From positions 1 through 64,000 of the forward strand of contig MPNH01000003.1 in NCBI GenBank assembly GCA_002238925.1: DNA of 64,000 nt. The letters run 5' to 3'. Every line of letters starts with the position of its first letter. Position 1 is the first letter of the stretch. The notes beneath the pieces were generated by a model that saw only the letters and a list, made by a program, of their open reading frames with translations, was not told the DNA's origin and did not search any database. The translations under genes were made by a program, and so were the position numbers. The stretch comes from Spirochaetaceae bacterium bin103. GTDB lineage: Bacteria > Spirochaetota > Spirochaetia > SZUA-6 > Bin103. This document shows positions 1 to 8,153 of the stretch, one piece after another.

Positions 1-2859
1 TCCACCCGCGCGTGCTCGTTGACCAGCGCCGGGGCCAGCCGCTCCGGCACGTCCCAGGGCGCCGTCACCTCGACGTCGACCGGCTCCTCCCCCCCCGCCC
101 CCCCCGCCCGCAGCCCCAGCAAGCCGCGGACCCGCCCCCCCCCCCCCGCCCGGCCGGCCGCCCAGCCGCAGAAAGCCGGTGACCCGCCCCGGCCTCACGG
201 CCCGCAGCGTCACGCCGCCGGGCTCGACAGCAGCGGCAGCGACACGGCCACTGCTCTCCTGCCAACCGATCACCCGCGGGGCACCCGGCTCGGTGGGCAC
301 CGGCCTCGCGGCGCGACCGCGCCACCTCACCCGGCATGGCGCCTCCTCGCCCGCCACCAGGCGCCCGGGGACCGTGACCTGAGCCTCCGAGGCCAGCTCC
401 ACCACCACTTCGCAGCGACGGCTGCCGGCAGCGGGTGCCGCGTCCAGCAGCAGGCGCGCGCCCCCCACGTCGGGCGCGAAGCGCGCGGTCGCGGCGGTGC
501 CGTTCACGGTGATGCGGCCCACCTCGCCGCGCACCCGCAGGTGCACGGAGATCCGCTTGACCGCGGCGGCGGCGCAGGTGATTTCGATGGTGATGGCCGC
601 CGCGGGAACATCGGTGCGCCGGTAGCGCACCGTCAGGCCGGGGCGCTGCAGCCGTGCGTGGCGCCAGTGGCGGGGAAAGTTGGGGCGCACCAGCAGCCGG
701 TTGTCGTGCAGTTCGGGGCGAATGCCGAACAGCCCCTCGGCCACCATCTGCAGCAGGGGCGCCTGCAACTCCGCGGTGTGGCGCAGCCCGGTGCCGCGAC
801 CGCTGTTGTCCTGGGTGGAGCGCAGGCTGCCGTCGCTGCTGGTCAGGGCGCCCCGCACGATGGAACGCACCAGCGGCCAGTAACCGTCAATGTCGCCGCT
901 GCGCGCCGCGGCGAGCACGCTCAGCAAGGCATCGCCGTTGGCGACGTAGTGGTGGCTCCAGAAGATCGGCCACCAGTCGTTGATCAGTTCCAGGGCAACC
1001 CCCGGCGCGGGGTGCAGGACGAACTGGTCGCGCAGGTAACGGCTGGCCCGGCGCCGCTGCCGAGGCGAACCGAGGCCGCGCAGGCCGGGCATGAACTGCT
1101 CCTGCGTCTCCGGACGCGGGCGCACGTCGCCATTCCACTCCGCCGAGCCGAACGCGCCGATTTCCTCCTGCCACAGCTCGCGCTGCAGCCGCTCGCGTAC
1201 CCGAGCCGCGTATTCACGGTAGCGCTCGGCATCCTCGCCGCGGTCGAGCACCTTCGCCATGCCGGCCGCGGCGGTCAGCGCGCCCCACGCCAATGCGCCG
1301 TGTACCACGCACTTGCCGCCGCGCGAGTGGGCGTCGTTCTGCCAGAACTCGTAGTAGCCGGTCATGATCCCGCTCCGGTGCGGGTCGCTGGCCGCCAGTG
1401 CGTGCTCCAGCGAGCGCCGCGCAGCGGGGTACAGCGCCTCCAGGAAGGCGCGATCCGCCGTCCACCGGTAGTGGTGCCAGACCTGCTCGACGAAGTAGAA
1501 ATCCACCTCCTCGGCCCAACTGATGGCGTGCAACGCGGCCGACAGGTAGCGCTGGCGCCCGGTCTCGTCCTGGCTTCCGGAAATGAAGTGCAGCGAGTCT
1601 GCCACCTCGCGGTGCATGCCGGCGTCGTCCGCGCCGTAGTAGCCGAAGTTGATCTTGCCGTACTTGTTCCACCCCAGGATGCCGTGAATGAACGCCGGAT
1701 ACTCGAACTGGTACCGGTGATCGACCGCCGCGCGGTTGACCACCGTGTCGAACTCCGCCTCCGGCGTCTCGATGCGTAGGCGGCCGGCCGGGTGCCAGAA
1801 TGCGCCGGCTTCGGCGGCCGCGTCGGCAAACCGTTCGATGAGTTGCCGGTAGCGGCGCTCCGGGTGCAGGCAGCGCCCCACCCAGTGTTCGAACCAACGG
1901 TCGCGCATCTGCGCTGCCCACGCCGGCGCCGCGAACGAGCGCTGCGCAAACCGGCGGTCGGCCGCGGCCACGCCGTCGCGGTCGTGGTCGCAGTAGCCCG
2001 AGACCAACAGCAGGCCGGCGCCGGGTTGCAACGTCAGGTCGACGCAGGTGCCGCCGCGCACCTCGATGGCGGCGGCCGCGCCGGCGGTGGTGCCCGCCAC
2101 CACGCGCGTGTAGGGGAAGGCGGGATGCTCCAGCACCGCGTGGCCGGTGCCAAGGCGCGGCGCCGGTACCGATCGCACTCGCTGCATGGCCGGACCCGCG
2201 GCCAGGTCGATGCGCACCTTCACGGCCACGTTGCCTTCCAGCAGGACGACGCAGCCGGTGGTCGAGACCAGTGGGCGGGCTGTCAACACGAGGTGATGGT
2301 CCAGCGGTGGAGCATCGGATGATGCGGACGCAGCGGGCTCGGACCCTGCCTCAGCGGTGCTCCGGATGTGGGTGTCGAGCGGTGTGGCCGCCGACGCCGG
2401 GCGCGCATCGGACTCGCCCGGCGGCGGCATGCTGCAGCACCACTGCGCCTCGCCCGGACTGAACCGCGCCTCCACCCGGGCGCGCACGTGCAGCGGCACC
2501 TCGCCACTACCGGTGAGCGCCGTGAAGGACAGGTCCCCGGCAATGCCCAACCCCGGAATCAGGTCGGGCTTGATGTAGGAGTTGGGCCAGTAGGGGCGGT
2601 GAGCGAGACGCAACGCGGGGCGGTCGCCGGCCAGCAGATACCAGGCGCCGTCGCCCATCAGCACCTGGTTGAACAGATCGGGGCCGTCGGTAATGGCGAT
2701 GGCGTCGGGGCCGGCGCTGCGATAACGCTTCGGCGTGCCGCCGTAGCTGTGGTAGTCGTAATAGCTGCGCCCAACGTTGAGGCCCGGCAGCACCGGCACC
2801 CGGGACGGACGCTGCGGGCCATGTTCGAACGTCGCGGCAGCGGCCAGGGGTGCGTTCAT
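1..2859 (-). CDS. Six-hairpin glycosidase-like protein, 3' end outside window
   Basis: The frame is open from the ATG at 2859 to the window edge, giving at least 953 residues without a stop. The N-terminal third looks like a beta-sandwich. The middle (about residues 370-700) is rich in Trp, Tyr and His, with segments such as GKINFGYYGADDAG, VEQVWHHYRW and ELINDWWPIFWSHHYVANGD. These recall (alpha/alpha)6-barrel glycosidases of the six-hairpin superfamily, so I infer a glycan-degrading enzyme of unknown substrate. No signal peptide is visible at this start. The ATG overlaps the stop of the upstream gene by four bases (ATGA), implying translational coupling. Near the window edge the gene carries a 13-base C run that could hide a sequencing indel. 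The exact GH family cannot be set by eye. Confidence 0.7.
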   Translation of the reverse strand, partial: MNAPLAAAATFEHGPQRPSRVPVLPGLNVGRSYYDYHSYGGTPKRYRSAGPDAIAITDGPDLFNQVLMGDGAWYLLAGDRPALRLAHRPYWPNSYIKPDLIPGLGIAGDLSFTALTGSGEVPLHVRARVEARFSPGEAQWCCSMPPPGESDARPASAATPLDTHIRSTAEAGSEPAASASSDAPPLDHHLVLTARPLVSTTGCVVLLEGNVAVKVRIDLAAGPAMQRVRSVPAPRLGTGHAVLEHPAFPYTRVVAGTTAGAAAAIEVRGGTCVDLTLQPGAGLLLVSGYCDHDRDGVAAADRRFAQRSFAAPAWAAQMRDRWFEHWVGRCLHPERRYRQLIERFADAAAEAGAFWHPAGRLRIETPEAEFDTVVNRAAVDHRYQFEYPAFIHGILGWNKYGKINFGYYGADDAGMHREVADSLHFISGSQDETGRQRYLSAALHAISWAEEVDFYFVEQVWHHYRWTADRAFLEALYPAARRSLEHALAASDPHRSGIMTGYYEFWQNDAHSRGGKCVVHGALAWGALTAAAGMAKVLDRGEDAERYREYAARVRERLQRELWQEEIGAFGSAEWNGDVRPRPETQEQFMPGLRGLGSPRQRRRASRYLRDQFVLHPAPGVALELINDWWPIFWSHHYVANGDALLSVLAAARSGDIDGYWPLVRSIVRGALTSSDGSLRSTQDNSGRGTGLRHTAELQAPLLQMVAEGLFGIRPELHDNRLLVRPNFPRHWRHARLQRPGLTVRYRRTDVPAAAITIEITCAAAAVKRISVHLRVRGEVGRITVNGTAATARFAPDVGGARLLLDAAPAAGSRRCEVVVELASEAQVTVPGRLVAGEEAPCRVRWRGRAARPVPTEPGAPRVIGWQESSGRVAAAAVEPGGVTLRAVRPGRVTGFLRLGGRPGGGGGAGPRLAGAAGGGGGGGGAGRRRGDGALGRAGAAGPGAGQRARAGG
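87..148. repeat. C homopolymer runs in the partial glycosidase gene
   Basis: Runs of 8, 8 and 13 C residues (the longest at 135-147) lie within 60 bases of coding sequence. They encode a Gly-rich stretch on the minus strand. Single-base length changes here would shift the frame. Confidence 0.7.
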
Positions 2860-4379
2860 GACGCCAGGAACCCGGCGGCGACCCAGTCCGCGGCGGCGCA
2901 GCGGCCGCCGGCAAGCGCGATCATCGCCACCAGGCTGATCACCGCGGCGCCAGCCGGCAGCGGCACGTCGAAGCGCCACACCTGCGCCGCGCGCAGCGTG
3001 GGACTGGCGGCCGCCCGCTCACCGTCCACGTGGACGCGGAAACAAACCGCCACCCGGCTCGCGGCCAGCATGCCGTGGTCCTCGTCGAGCAGGGCGTCGT
3101 CCAGCCCCGCCAGCGCCACGAAGCGGCGCCAGCCCGGCTCCAGGGCGTATACCAGGTGGGACGGGATGAGCGTAGCGACGCCGCGCTCATGGCGGCGGCC
3201 ACCGATGCGCAGCGGGCCGCCGCCGGCGGCGCCGTCGAATCCCACCTCCGGGGCCACCGCGTCGTAGGTGTGGCCGTCCAGCAGCCGGGGCGAGGTGGCG
3301 CGCAACGGTTGCAGGTCGGCCAGGTGCACCTCCGGCGCCGGCGGCGGCGGCGCCAGCCGGAAGAAGTGACTGGCGCTCTCCACGCCCTGCGCTTCACCGG
3401 CGGCGAATGGCCGTGCGCGCAGCACTCCCGACGAGCGGATGGTCAGCGGCGCGGTGTAGCGCGGCGCGGCGGGCGACGGGGCGCCGCCATCCAGGGTGTA
3501 GTGAATGGCGGCGCCGGGCGGACCGGACGGAAACGTGAGGGTAGCCGCGAACCGGTCCTCGAACAGGTAGGGCTGATCGGCGTGCCCCCATGGCATGATG
3601 TGGACGGCATCCACCGGCGGACCGGCGGCCCAGCACCCGGCCCGCGCCAGCTCGGCGCCCAGATTCACCGTGGCACAGAACTGTTCTTCCAGGGCGGCCA
3701 CGGCGCGCGCGGTGGCGGCGTCGTTGGTGTACCCGGCGTCGGGGTCGTAGCGGTCGTAGGCGGCGGTAAGGTCGCGCGCCAGGATCACCTCCAGGCCGGC
3801 GCGCGCCAGATACAACATGCCCGCGGCCTTGCTCACCACGCAGTTGTTGGTGGCTATGCCGAGGTAGAGCAGGTGGGTCAGGCGCCGCTGCCGGCACAGC
3901 GCGTGCAACCGCTGCGTACCGGCGCTGCCGTACACGGGTCCGACCAGCAGGAAGTCCTGCTCGGCAATCTCGAGATCGGGGTGCACGGCATGCCAGTGGT
4001 GCATGTAGGGGCACGCGATGCCGGGCCCGCACAGGCAGGTCTGCCCGTCGAACGGAAAGCGCGGCGCGGCGATGCTGCGCACCCGCGGCAGCTCGTAGCG
4101 CGGCAGGGACGCCACCCGTTCCGCCTGCGGCCAGCCCACGTACTGGTCGCTCACGTCGCTCGGCGCATGGATCACCGTGGCGCCCAGGGCGCGCATGCCG
4201 GTGAGCGCCCGGTTCATGCGCGGCACCAGCGCGGCAAACAGCCCGCGTCCGGTACAGCACGGGTAGCCGTTCCACATGTCGATTACCACCACCCCGACCC
4301 GCGCCGCGGCCACTTCGACGGTTTCCACGCGCACGCCGGAACGGTCGCGGCGCCGGCAGTCGAGTCGCAGTACGCTCAT
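2856..4379 (-). CDS. Isochorismatase-fold hydrolase with C-terminal CHB_HEX-like and NPCBM-like domains
   Basis: A 507-residue protein. Residues about 25-255 resemble the isochorismatase/cysteine-hydrolase fold: the Asp motif VVVIDMWNGY near the start and the nucleophile loop LGIATNNCVV with its Cys. The Lys usually found between them appears to be missing, since the matching stretch reads DFLLVGPVYGS, so activity may be altered. Residues about 290-340 resemble a chitobiase C-terminal repeat (IHYTLDGGAP, then LRARPFA). The last 150 residues resemble an NPCBM carbohydrate-binding module (LLDGHTYDAV, GVATLIPSHLVYAL). The start chosen is the ATG at 4379, because upstream codons are low-complexity. 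The stop overlaps the next gene's ATG. A small-amide hydrolase tied to glycan binding is inferred; the substrate is unknown. Confidence 0.75.
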   Translation of the reverse strand: MSVLRLDCRRRDRSGVRVETVEVAAARVGVVVIDMWNGYPCCTGRGLFAALVPRMNRALTGMRALGATVIHAPSDVSDQYVGWPQAERVASLPRYELPRVRSIAAPRFPFDGQTCLCGPGIACPYMHHWHAVHPDLEIAEQDFLLVGPVYGSAGTQRLHALCRQRRLTHLLYLGIATNNCVVSKAAGMLYLARAGLEVILARDLTAAYDRYDPDAGYTNDAATARAVAALEEQFCATVNLGAELARAGCWAAGPPVDAVHIMPWGHADQPYLFEDRFAATLTFPSGPPGAAIHYTLDGGAPSPAAPRYTAPLTIRSSGVLRARPFAAGEAQGVESASHFFRLAPPPPAPEVHLADLQPLRATSPRLLDGHTYDAVAPEVGFDGAAGGGPLRIGGRRHERGVATLIPSHLVYALEPGWRRFVALAGLDDALLDEDHGMLAASRVAVCFRVHVDGERAAASPTLRAAQVWRFDVPLPAGAAVISLVAMIALAGGRCAAADWVAAGFLAS

Positions 4380-4558
4380 CCATGCAGTCCGCGCCGTGCG
4401 TGGCCCGCCGGCGTGCGCGCTTGTGCGTCCATCGCGCGAGCAGTGTAGCGCCGCGGTGCCGCCGGCGCCATCGTCCTGCGCGGCGCCGATGGCCGGGGAC
4501 ACGCGGGGACAGGCCGCAAGCGCGGTGTTGTGCTACGATCCGGCCTACAGGCGTCCAA

Positions 4559-5554
4559 GTGCTCCCGTTTCTCGCGCGGCGCGCGCTCTACATGGTGCTG
4601 TTCCTGTTCGCCCTTTCGCTGGTGGGGTTTCTGATCATCGAACTCCCGCCCGGCACCTATCTTGACGTGCATATCGCACGCCTGCGCAACACCGGCGTAC
4701 GCGTCGACCAGGCGGAAGTGGACCGCCTCATGCACCTGTACAACCTCGACTCACCCATCGTGGTGCGCTACTTCAAGTGGATCGGCAAGTTCCTCGGCGG
4801 CGACATGGGTATCTCGTTTCAGCATAACCGTGCGGTGATCGACCTCATCGCCGAGCGGCTGCCGGCCACCCTCCTGCTGTCCTCCGTCACCATGCTGTTC
4901 ATTTACGCCGTTTCGATCCCGGTCGGAATCGTCTCCGCTACCCGCCAATACTCCCTCACCGACTACCTGTTTACCTTGACCGGGTTCTTCGGTCTGGCCA
5001 CGCCCAACTTCCTGCTCGCTCTCGTGCTGATGTGGCTGTTTCTGAAGGGGTTCGGAGTCAGCCTGACCGGACTGTTTTCGGCCGACTACGTGGCGGCGCC
5101 GTGGAGCCTCGGGCGGGTGTGGGACCTGCTCAAGCACCTGCCGATTCCCATCGTGGTCATCGGCACCGCCGGCACCGCCGAACTGATCCGCATTGTGCGT
5201 GCGAGCCTGCTGGACGAACTGCGCAGGCAGTACGTGGTAACGGCGCGGGCCAAGGGCATGCAGGAGTCGCGGCTGCTGTTCAAGTACCCGGTGCGCGTGG
5301 CGCTCAACCCGGTGATCAGCTCGGCGGCGTGGATCCTGCCGGGGATCTTTTCGGGAGAGACGGTAACCGCCATCGTGCTGTCGCTGCCCACCACCGGACA
5401 GATATTCTTCAGCGCGCTGCTGACCCAGGACATGAGCCTGGCCGGCAGCGTGGTGGTAATCATCGGCGCCCTGACGGTGGTCGGCACGCTGATCTCCGAC
5501 CTGGTGCTGGCCGGCGTCGATCCGCGCATCCGCATGGAGCGCAGCAACCGGTGA
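4559..5554 (+). CDS. Peptide/nickel-type ABC transporter permease (DppB-like)
   Basis: A 331-residue inner-membrane permease of the binding-protein-dependent DppB/OppB type. It starts with a membrane segment after LPFLARRALYMVLFLFAL, has a periplasmic loop, then five more hydrophobic segments. The cytoplasmic coupling loop is visible (LLDELRRQYVVTARAKGM), the EAA-like motif that docks the ATPase. The GTG at 4559 gives the usual family length; an upstream ATG would add 59 low-complexity residues. The stop overlaps the GTG of the next permease by four bases. No substrate-binding protein or ATPase is adjacent, so the transporter must be completed from elsewhere and its substrate is open (oligopeptide or glycoside are both possible). 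Confidence 0.85.
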   Translation: MLPFLARRALYMVLFLFALSLVGFLIIELPPGTYLDVHIARLRNTGVRVDQAEVDRLMHLYNLDSPIVVRYFKWIGKFLGGDMGISFQHNRAVIDLIAERLPATLLLSSVTMLFIYAVSIPVGIVSATRQYSLTDYLFTLTGFFGLATPNFLLALVLMWLFLKGFGVSLTGLFSADYVAAPWSLGRVWDLLKHLPIPIVVIGTAGTAELIRIVRASLLDELRRQYVVTARAKGMQESRLLFKYPVRVALNPVISSAAWILPGIFSGETVTAIVLSLPTTGQIFFSALLTQDMSLAGSVVVIIGALTVVGTLISDLVLAGVDPRIRMERSNR

Positions 5555-6687
5555 GCGGCACCGCGACCACCTCGGCGGCGGCAGCGGCGGCAGCGGCGGC
5601 GGAGCAGGAACGCTACTACACCGCCAGCCACTGGCGGCTGGTACGCGCCAAGTTCGGCCGCCACCTGCTGGCGCGTGCGGCGCTGGCCGTGCTCGGCGTG
5701 ATTTACGCGGGTGGGTTGTTCGCCGGGTTCCTGGCCCCGTACGGCACCCGCACCGTGGCAGCCGAATTCGCCTACGCCCCGCCGCAACGGCTGCGCTTCG
5801 TGCATGGCGGCCGCGTCCAGCTGCGCCCGTTCGTGTACGGTCATGCGCGCCATTTCAACGACACCACCTGGGAGTGGGACTACCACCCCGACCCGGCCCG
5901 GAAGCTCGATCTGCAATTCCTGGTAACCGGCGAACCATATCGGTTCTGGGGGCTGTTCGAGACTCGCCTGCACCTGTTCGGCGTGCCGCAGCCGGGGCAG
6001 GTATTCCTGTTCGGCACCGACAAACTCGGCCGCGACCTGTTCTCGCGCAATCTGCACGCCATCCGCATATCGCTGACCGTGGGGCTGCTCGGCGTGGCGT
6101 TCAGCTTCGTGATCGGCTGCCTGCTCGGCGGGCTCTCGGGCTTCTACGGCGGCCCGATCGACACGATGATCCAGCGCGTCATCGAGTTCCTGATCGCACT
6201 GCCCACCATCCCGCTGTGGATGGGCCTGAGCGCGGCGCTGCCGTTGGACTGGCCGGCGCTGCGGGTCTACTTCTTCATTACCATCATCCTGTCCACCGTC
6301 GGCTGGACCCGGCTCGCACGCGTGGTCCGCGGCAAGCTGCTGGAACTGCGCGAGCAGGACTTCACCATGGCGGCGCGCGTCGCCGGCGCCCGCGACCTGG
6401 CCATTATCACCCGCCACCTGCTGCCCTCGTTCATGAGCTACCTGATTGTCGATCTCACGCTGGCCATCCCGTACATGATCCTGGGTGAGACCGCCTTGAG
6501 CTTCCTGGGCCTGGGCCTGCGCCCGCCGGTGGTGAGCTGGGGCGTCCTGTTGCACGAGGCGCAGAACGTGCAGTCGGTGGCGCTGCACCCGTGGCTGCTG
6601 ATCCCGGGCCTGTTCGTGATCGTGAGTGTGCTGGCCTTCAACTTCGTCGGCGACGGCCTGCGCGACGCCGCCGACCCCCACAAGTAG
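5551..6687 (+). CDS. Peptide/nickel-type ABC transporter permease (DppC-like)
   Basis: A 378-residue partner of the preceding permease, translated from a GTG that overlaps its stop (GTGA). The N-terminus has an Ala-rich cytoplasmic tail, then a first membrane segment near residues 40-62. An extracytoplasmic stretch of roughly 100 residues follows (around FVYGHARHFNDTTWEWDYHP) before the conserved FGTDKLGRDLFSR motif. This insert makes the protein longer than typical DppC (about 300). The coupling loop is LLELREQDFTMAARVAGARD. The last segment ends in FNFVGDGLRDAADPHK, the usual DppC C-terminus. It ends eight bases from the convergent HD-domain gene. Confidence 0.88.
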   Translation: MSGTATTSAAAAAAAAAEQERYYTASHWRLVRAKFGRHLLARAALAVLGVIYAGGLFAGFLAPYGTRTVAAEFAYAPPQRLRFVHGGRVQLRPFVYGHARHFNDTTWEWDYHPDPARKLDLQFLVTGEPYRFWGLFETRLHLFGVPQPGQVFLFGTDKLGRDLFSRNLHAIRISLTVGLLGVAFSFVIGCLLGGLSGFYGGPIDTMIQRVIEFLIALPTIPLWMGLSAALPLDWPALRVYFFITIILSTVGWTRLARVVRGKLLELREQDFTMAARVAGARDLAIITRHLLPSFMSYLIVDLTLAIPYMILGETALSFLGLGLRPPVVSWGVLLHEAQNVQSVALHPWLLIPGLFVIVSVLAFNFVGDGLRDAADPHK

Positions 6688-6695
6688 CCGGACGA

Positions 6696-7916
6696 TCAGC
6701 CCCGGAAGCGGCGGGCGCGGGGGCGGGGGCCGCGGCGGCGGCCGGGGGTGGCGGTGCGCTGCGGCAGGGGGCGGCCGCGCAGGTGGCGCTGGTACAGGCG
6801 GCAGGCGTGGTAGTAGGGCTCCGGGCTGGCGAAGCTGGACATCATGTCGGCGCGGTACAGCTCGAGCAGGTGCGGGAACAGGTCGGAGCTCATCAGTTCC
6901 TCGGCGTGCTCGGGGCGTACCCGGCCGAGGGCGGCCGGCATCATGTGGTTGCGGCCCAGGAACGCCACCGCATCGATCAGCCGCGGCGCAAAACCGAGCC
7001 GGCCGAGGAAGCGCCTTGCCACGCGGGCGCCGATCTCGGCGTGGGCGAAGAACCGTTTGCCGTCCTGCGGCGTGGCGCGCGGCTTGCCGGCGTCGTGCAG
7101 CAGCAGCCCGAGCGACAGCACCAGGTCGGGCACTTTGCGGTGCGCGAAGGTGGCCAGGGTGTGCTCCCAGACGTCGCCCTCCGGGTGGTGGTCCTTGGCG
7201 TGCGGCACGCCGGCCATCGCCGCCAACTCCGGCCACCAACTCGCCACGATGCCGGCGTCATGCAGCAGGCGCAGCCCCTTCTCGGGTGCGCGCCCGGTCA
7301 ATATCTGCTCCAGCAGGTTGCGCTGGTACTCCGCCGACTCCGCCGGCACACTGACCGGCGGGCGGGCCGGGGGCGGCCGCCGCCGGGCGGGGGGAAAAGG
7401 GGGGGCGGGGGAGGGGGAGTGGGGAGGAGGGGGGGGGTGGGGGGGCCCGGCGGGGGAAAAGGTGTCGGCGGGAAAGGTATAGTGGTAACGGGCGGTGAGT
7501 TGCGCGGCCTCGGCGATGACCTGCCACCATTCCAGGCCGGCGGCGCGGCGCGCCAGCTCGGACTTGCGCAGGTCGTAGTAGACGGCATCCGGATCGAGAA
7601 ACACCTCGCGGTGCGGGTCGAAGCGCAGGTGCTGGACGGTAAACGGATAACGGACCGCCTCGCCGCCGTCGCGGCAGCGCATGACCAGGCGGATTCCGCG
7701 GTAGGTGGCGACCGCGTCCACCAGCGGCCCGACGCCGAACTGCAACTCGTCCACCAGCGGCGCAATCTCCGCCACCGTCGCGTCGACCGCCAGGTGCAGC
7801 AGCCCGCCGCCGCCGTTCGCCGGCACGCGGAAGTAGCGGTCGAGCGCCGAACAGCCCACCAGGTGGGCAGCGATTCCCGCCTCCGCGAACGGCTCCAGCG
7901 CAGCGCGGCAGTCCAT
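6696..7916 (-). CDS. HD-domain protein, poly(A) polymerase/CCA-transferase-like
   Basis: A 406-residue protein. The N-terminal half recalls a nucleotidyltransferase fold (AEAGIAAHLVGCSALDRYF), but the usual GGxxR and DxD catalytic pattern is degenerate. Residues about 154-190 form a Pro-rich linker encoded by a G/C homopolymer tract. The C-terminal half is an HD phosphohydrolase domain: His252 in VWEHTL, His274-Asp275 in LLLHDAGKP, and a later His in RNHMMP. This order resembles COG0617-type tRNA nucleotidyltransferases and relatives. The start at 7916 was chosen for the GGAGG just upstream; an in-frame start at 7985 would add 23 residues. Function (nucleotide hydrolysis or RNA end processing) is not certain. 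Confidence 0.7.
   Translation of the reverse strand: MDCRAALEPFAEAGIAAHLVGCSALDRYFRVPANGGGGLLHLAVDATVAEIAPLVDELQFGVGPLVDAVATYRGIRLVMRCRDGGEAVRYPFTVQHLRFDPHREVFLDPDAVYYDLRKSELARRAAGLEWWQVIAEAAQLTARYHYTFPADTFSPAGPPHPPPPPHSPSPAPPFPPARRRPPPARPPVSVPAESAEYQRNLLEQILTGRAPEKGLRLLHDAGIVASWWPELAAMAGVPHAKDHHPEGDVWEHTLATFAHRKVPDLVLSLGLLLHDAGKPRATPQDGKRFFAHAEIGARVARRFLGRLGFAPRLIDAVAFLGRNHMMPAALGRVRPEHAEELMSSDLFPHLLELYRADMMSSFASPEPYYHACRLYQRHLRGRPLPQRTATPGRRRGPRPRARRFRG
7385..7462. repeat. G-tract cluster inside the HD-domain gene
   Basis: About 78 bases of plus strand made almost only of G runs of 4 to 9 separated by A, C or T. On the coding (minus) strand it encodes the proline-rich linker of the HD protein. 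The composition differs sharply from the flanking coding sequence. It could form G-quadruplexes or could be a poorly resolved sequencing region. Confidence 0.8.
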
Positions 7917-8093
7917 GGCGACCTCCACTTGCTCCTTGTCGTGTTCCCCGGCCCATCCCCCGGTGGGCGCCCCGGCGCCGTGCACGGACGTCTCGGTCGT
8001 CCTGCCCCGAAGCGAGGCCGGGAGGCGAATATCGCAAATGCCGGCGGCAGCGGCCAGCCCGGCGCAACCCTCCCACGCTCCCGCAGAAATAGC

Positions 8094-8122
8094 TTGCCAG
8101 TGTACTATTGACGTAGTACACT
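8094..8122 (+). promoter_or_regulatory. Promoter with overlapping palindromic GntR/YtrA-type operator
   Basis: A perfect 9-bp inverted repeat, AGTGTACTA (8099-8107) and TAGTACACT (8114-8122), is separated by six bases. A candidate sigma-70 promoter overlaps it: TTGCCA at 8094-8099, 17-base spacing, TACACT at 8117-8122. The outer half-sites AGTGTA and TACACT match the pattern known for YtrA-family GntR repressors. The operon it precedes ends with such a regulator, so autorepression is inferred. Confidence 0.7.
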
Positions 8123-8153
8123 AATCCACCAGATAGAGGGAGGAGGACTGATC

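Noticed and set aside
19-1779. Long plus-strand open frame over the glycosidase-like gene
   Set aside because: It is an antisense shadow of a GC-rich gene; its translation is Arg/Ala/Gly/His-rich with no recognisable fold, while the minus frame has clear enzyme-like sequence.
5086-7239. 717-codon minus-strand frame across both permease genes
   Set aside because: The permease frames on the plus strand have family motifs and coupled starts; the antisense translation is low-complexity.
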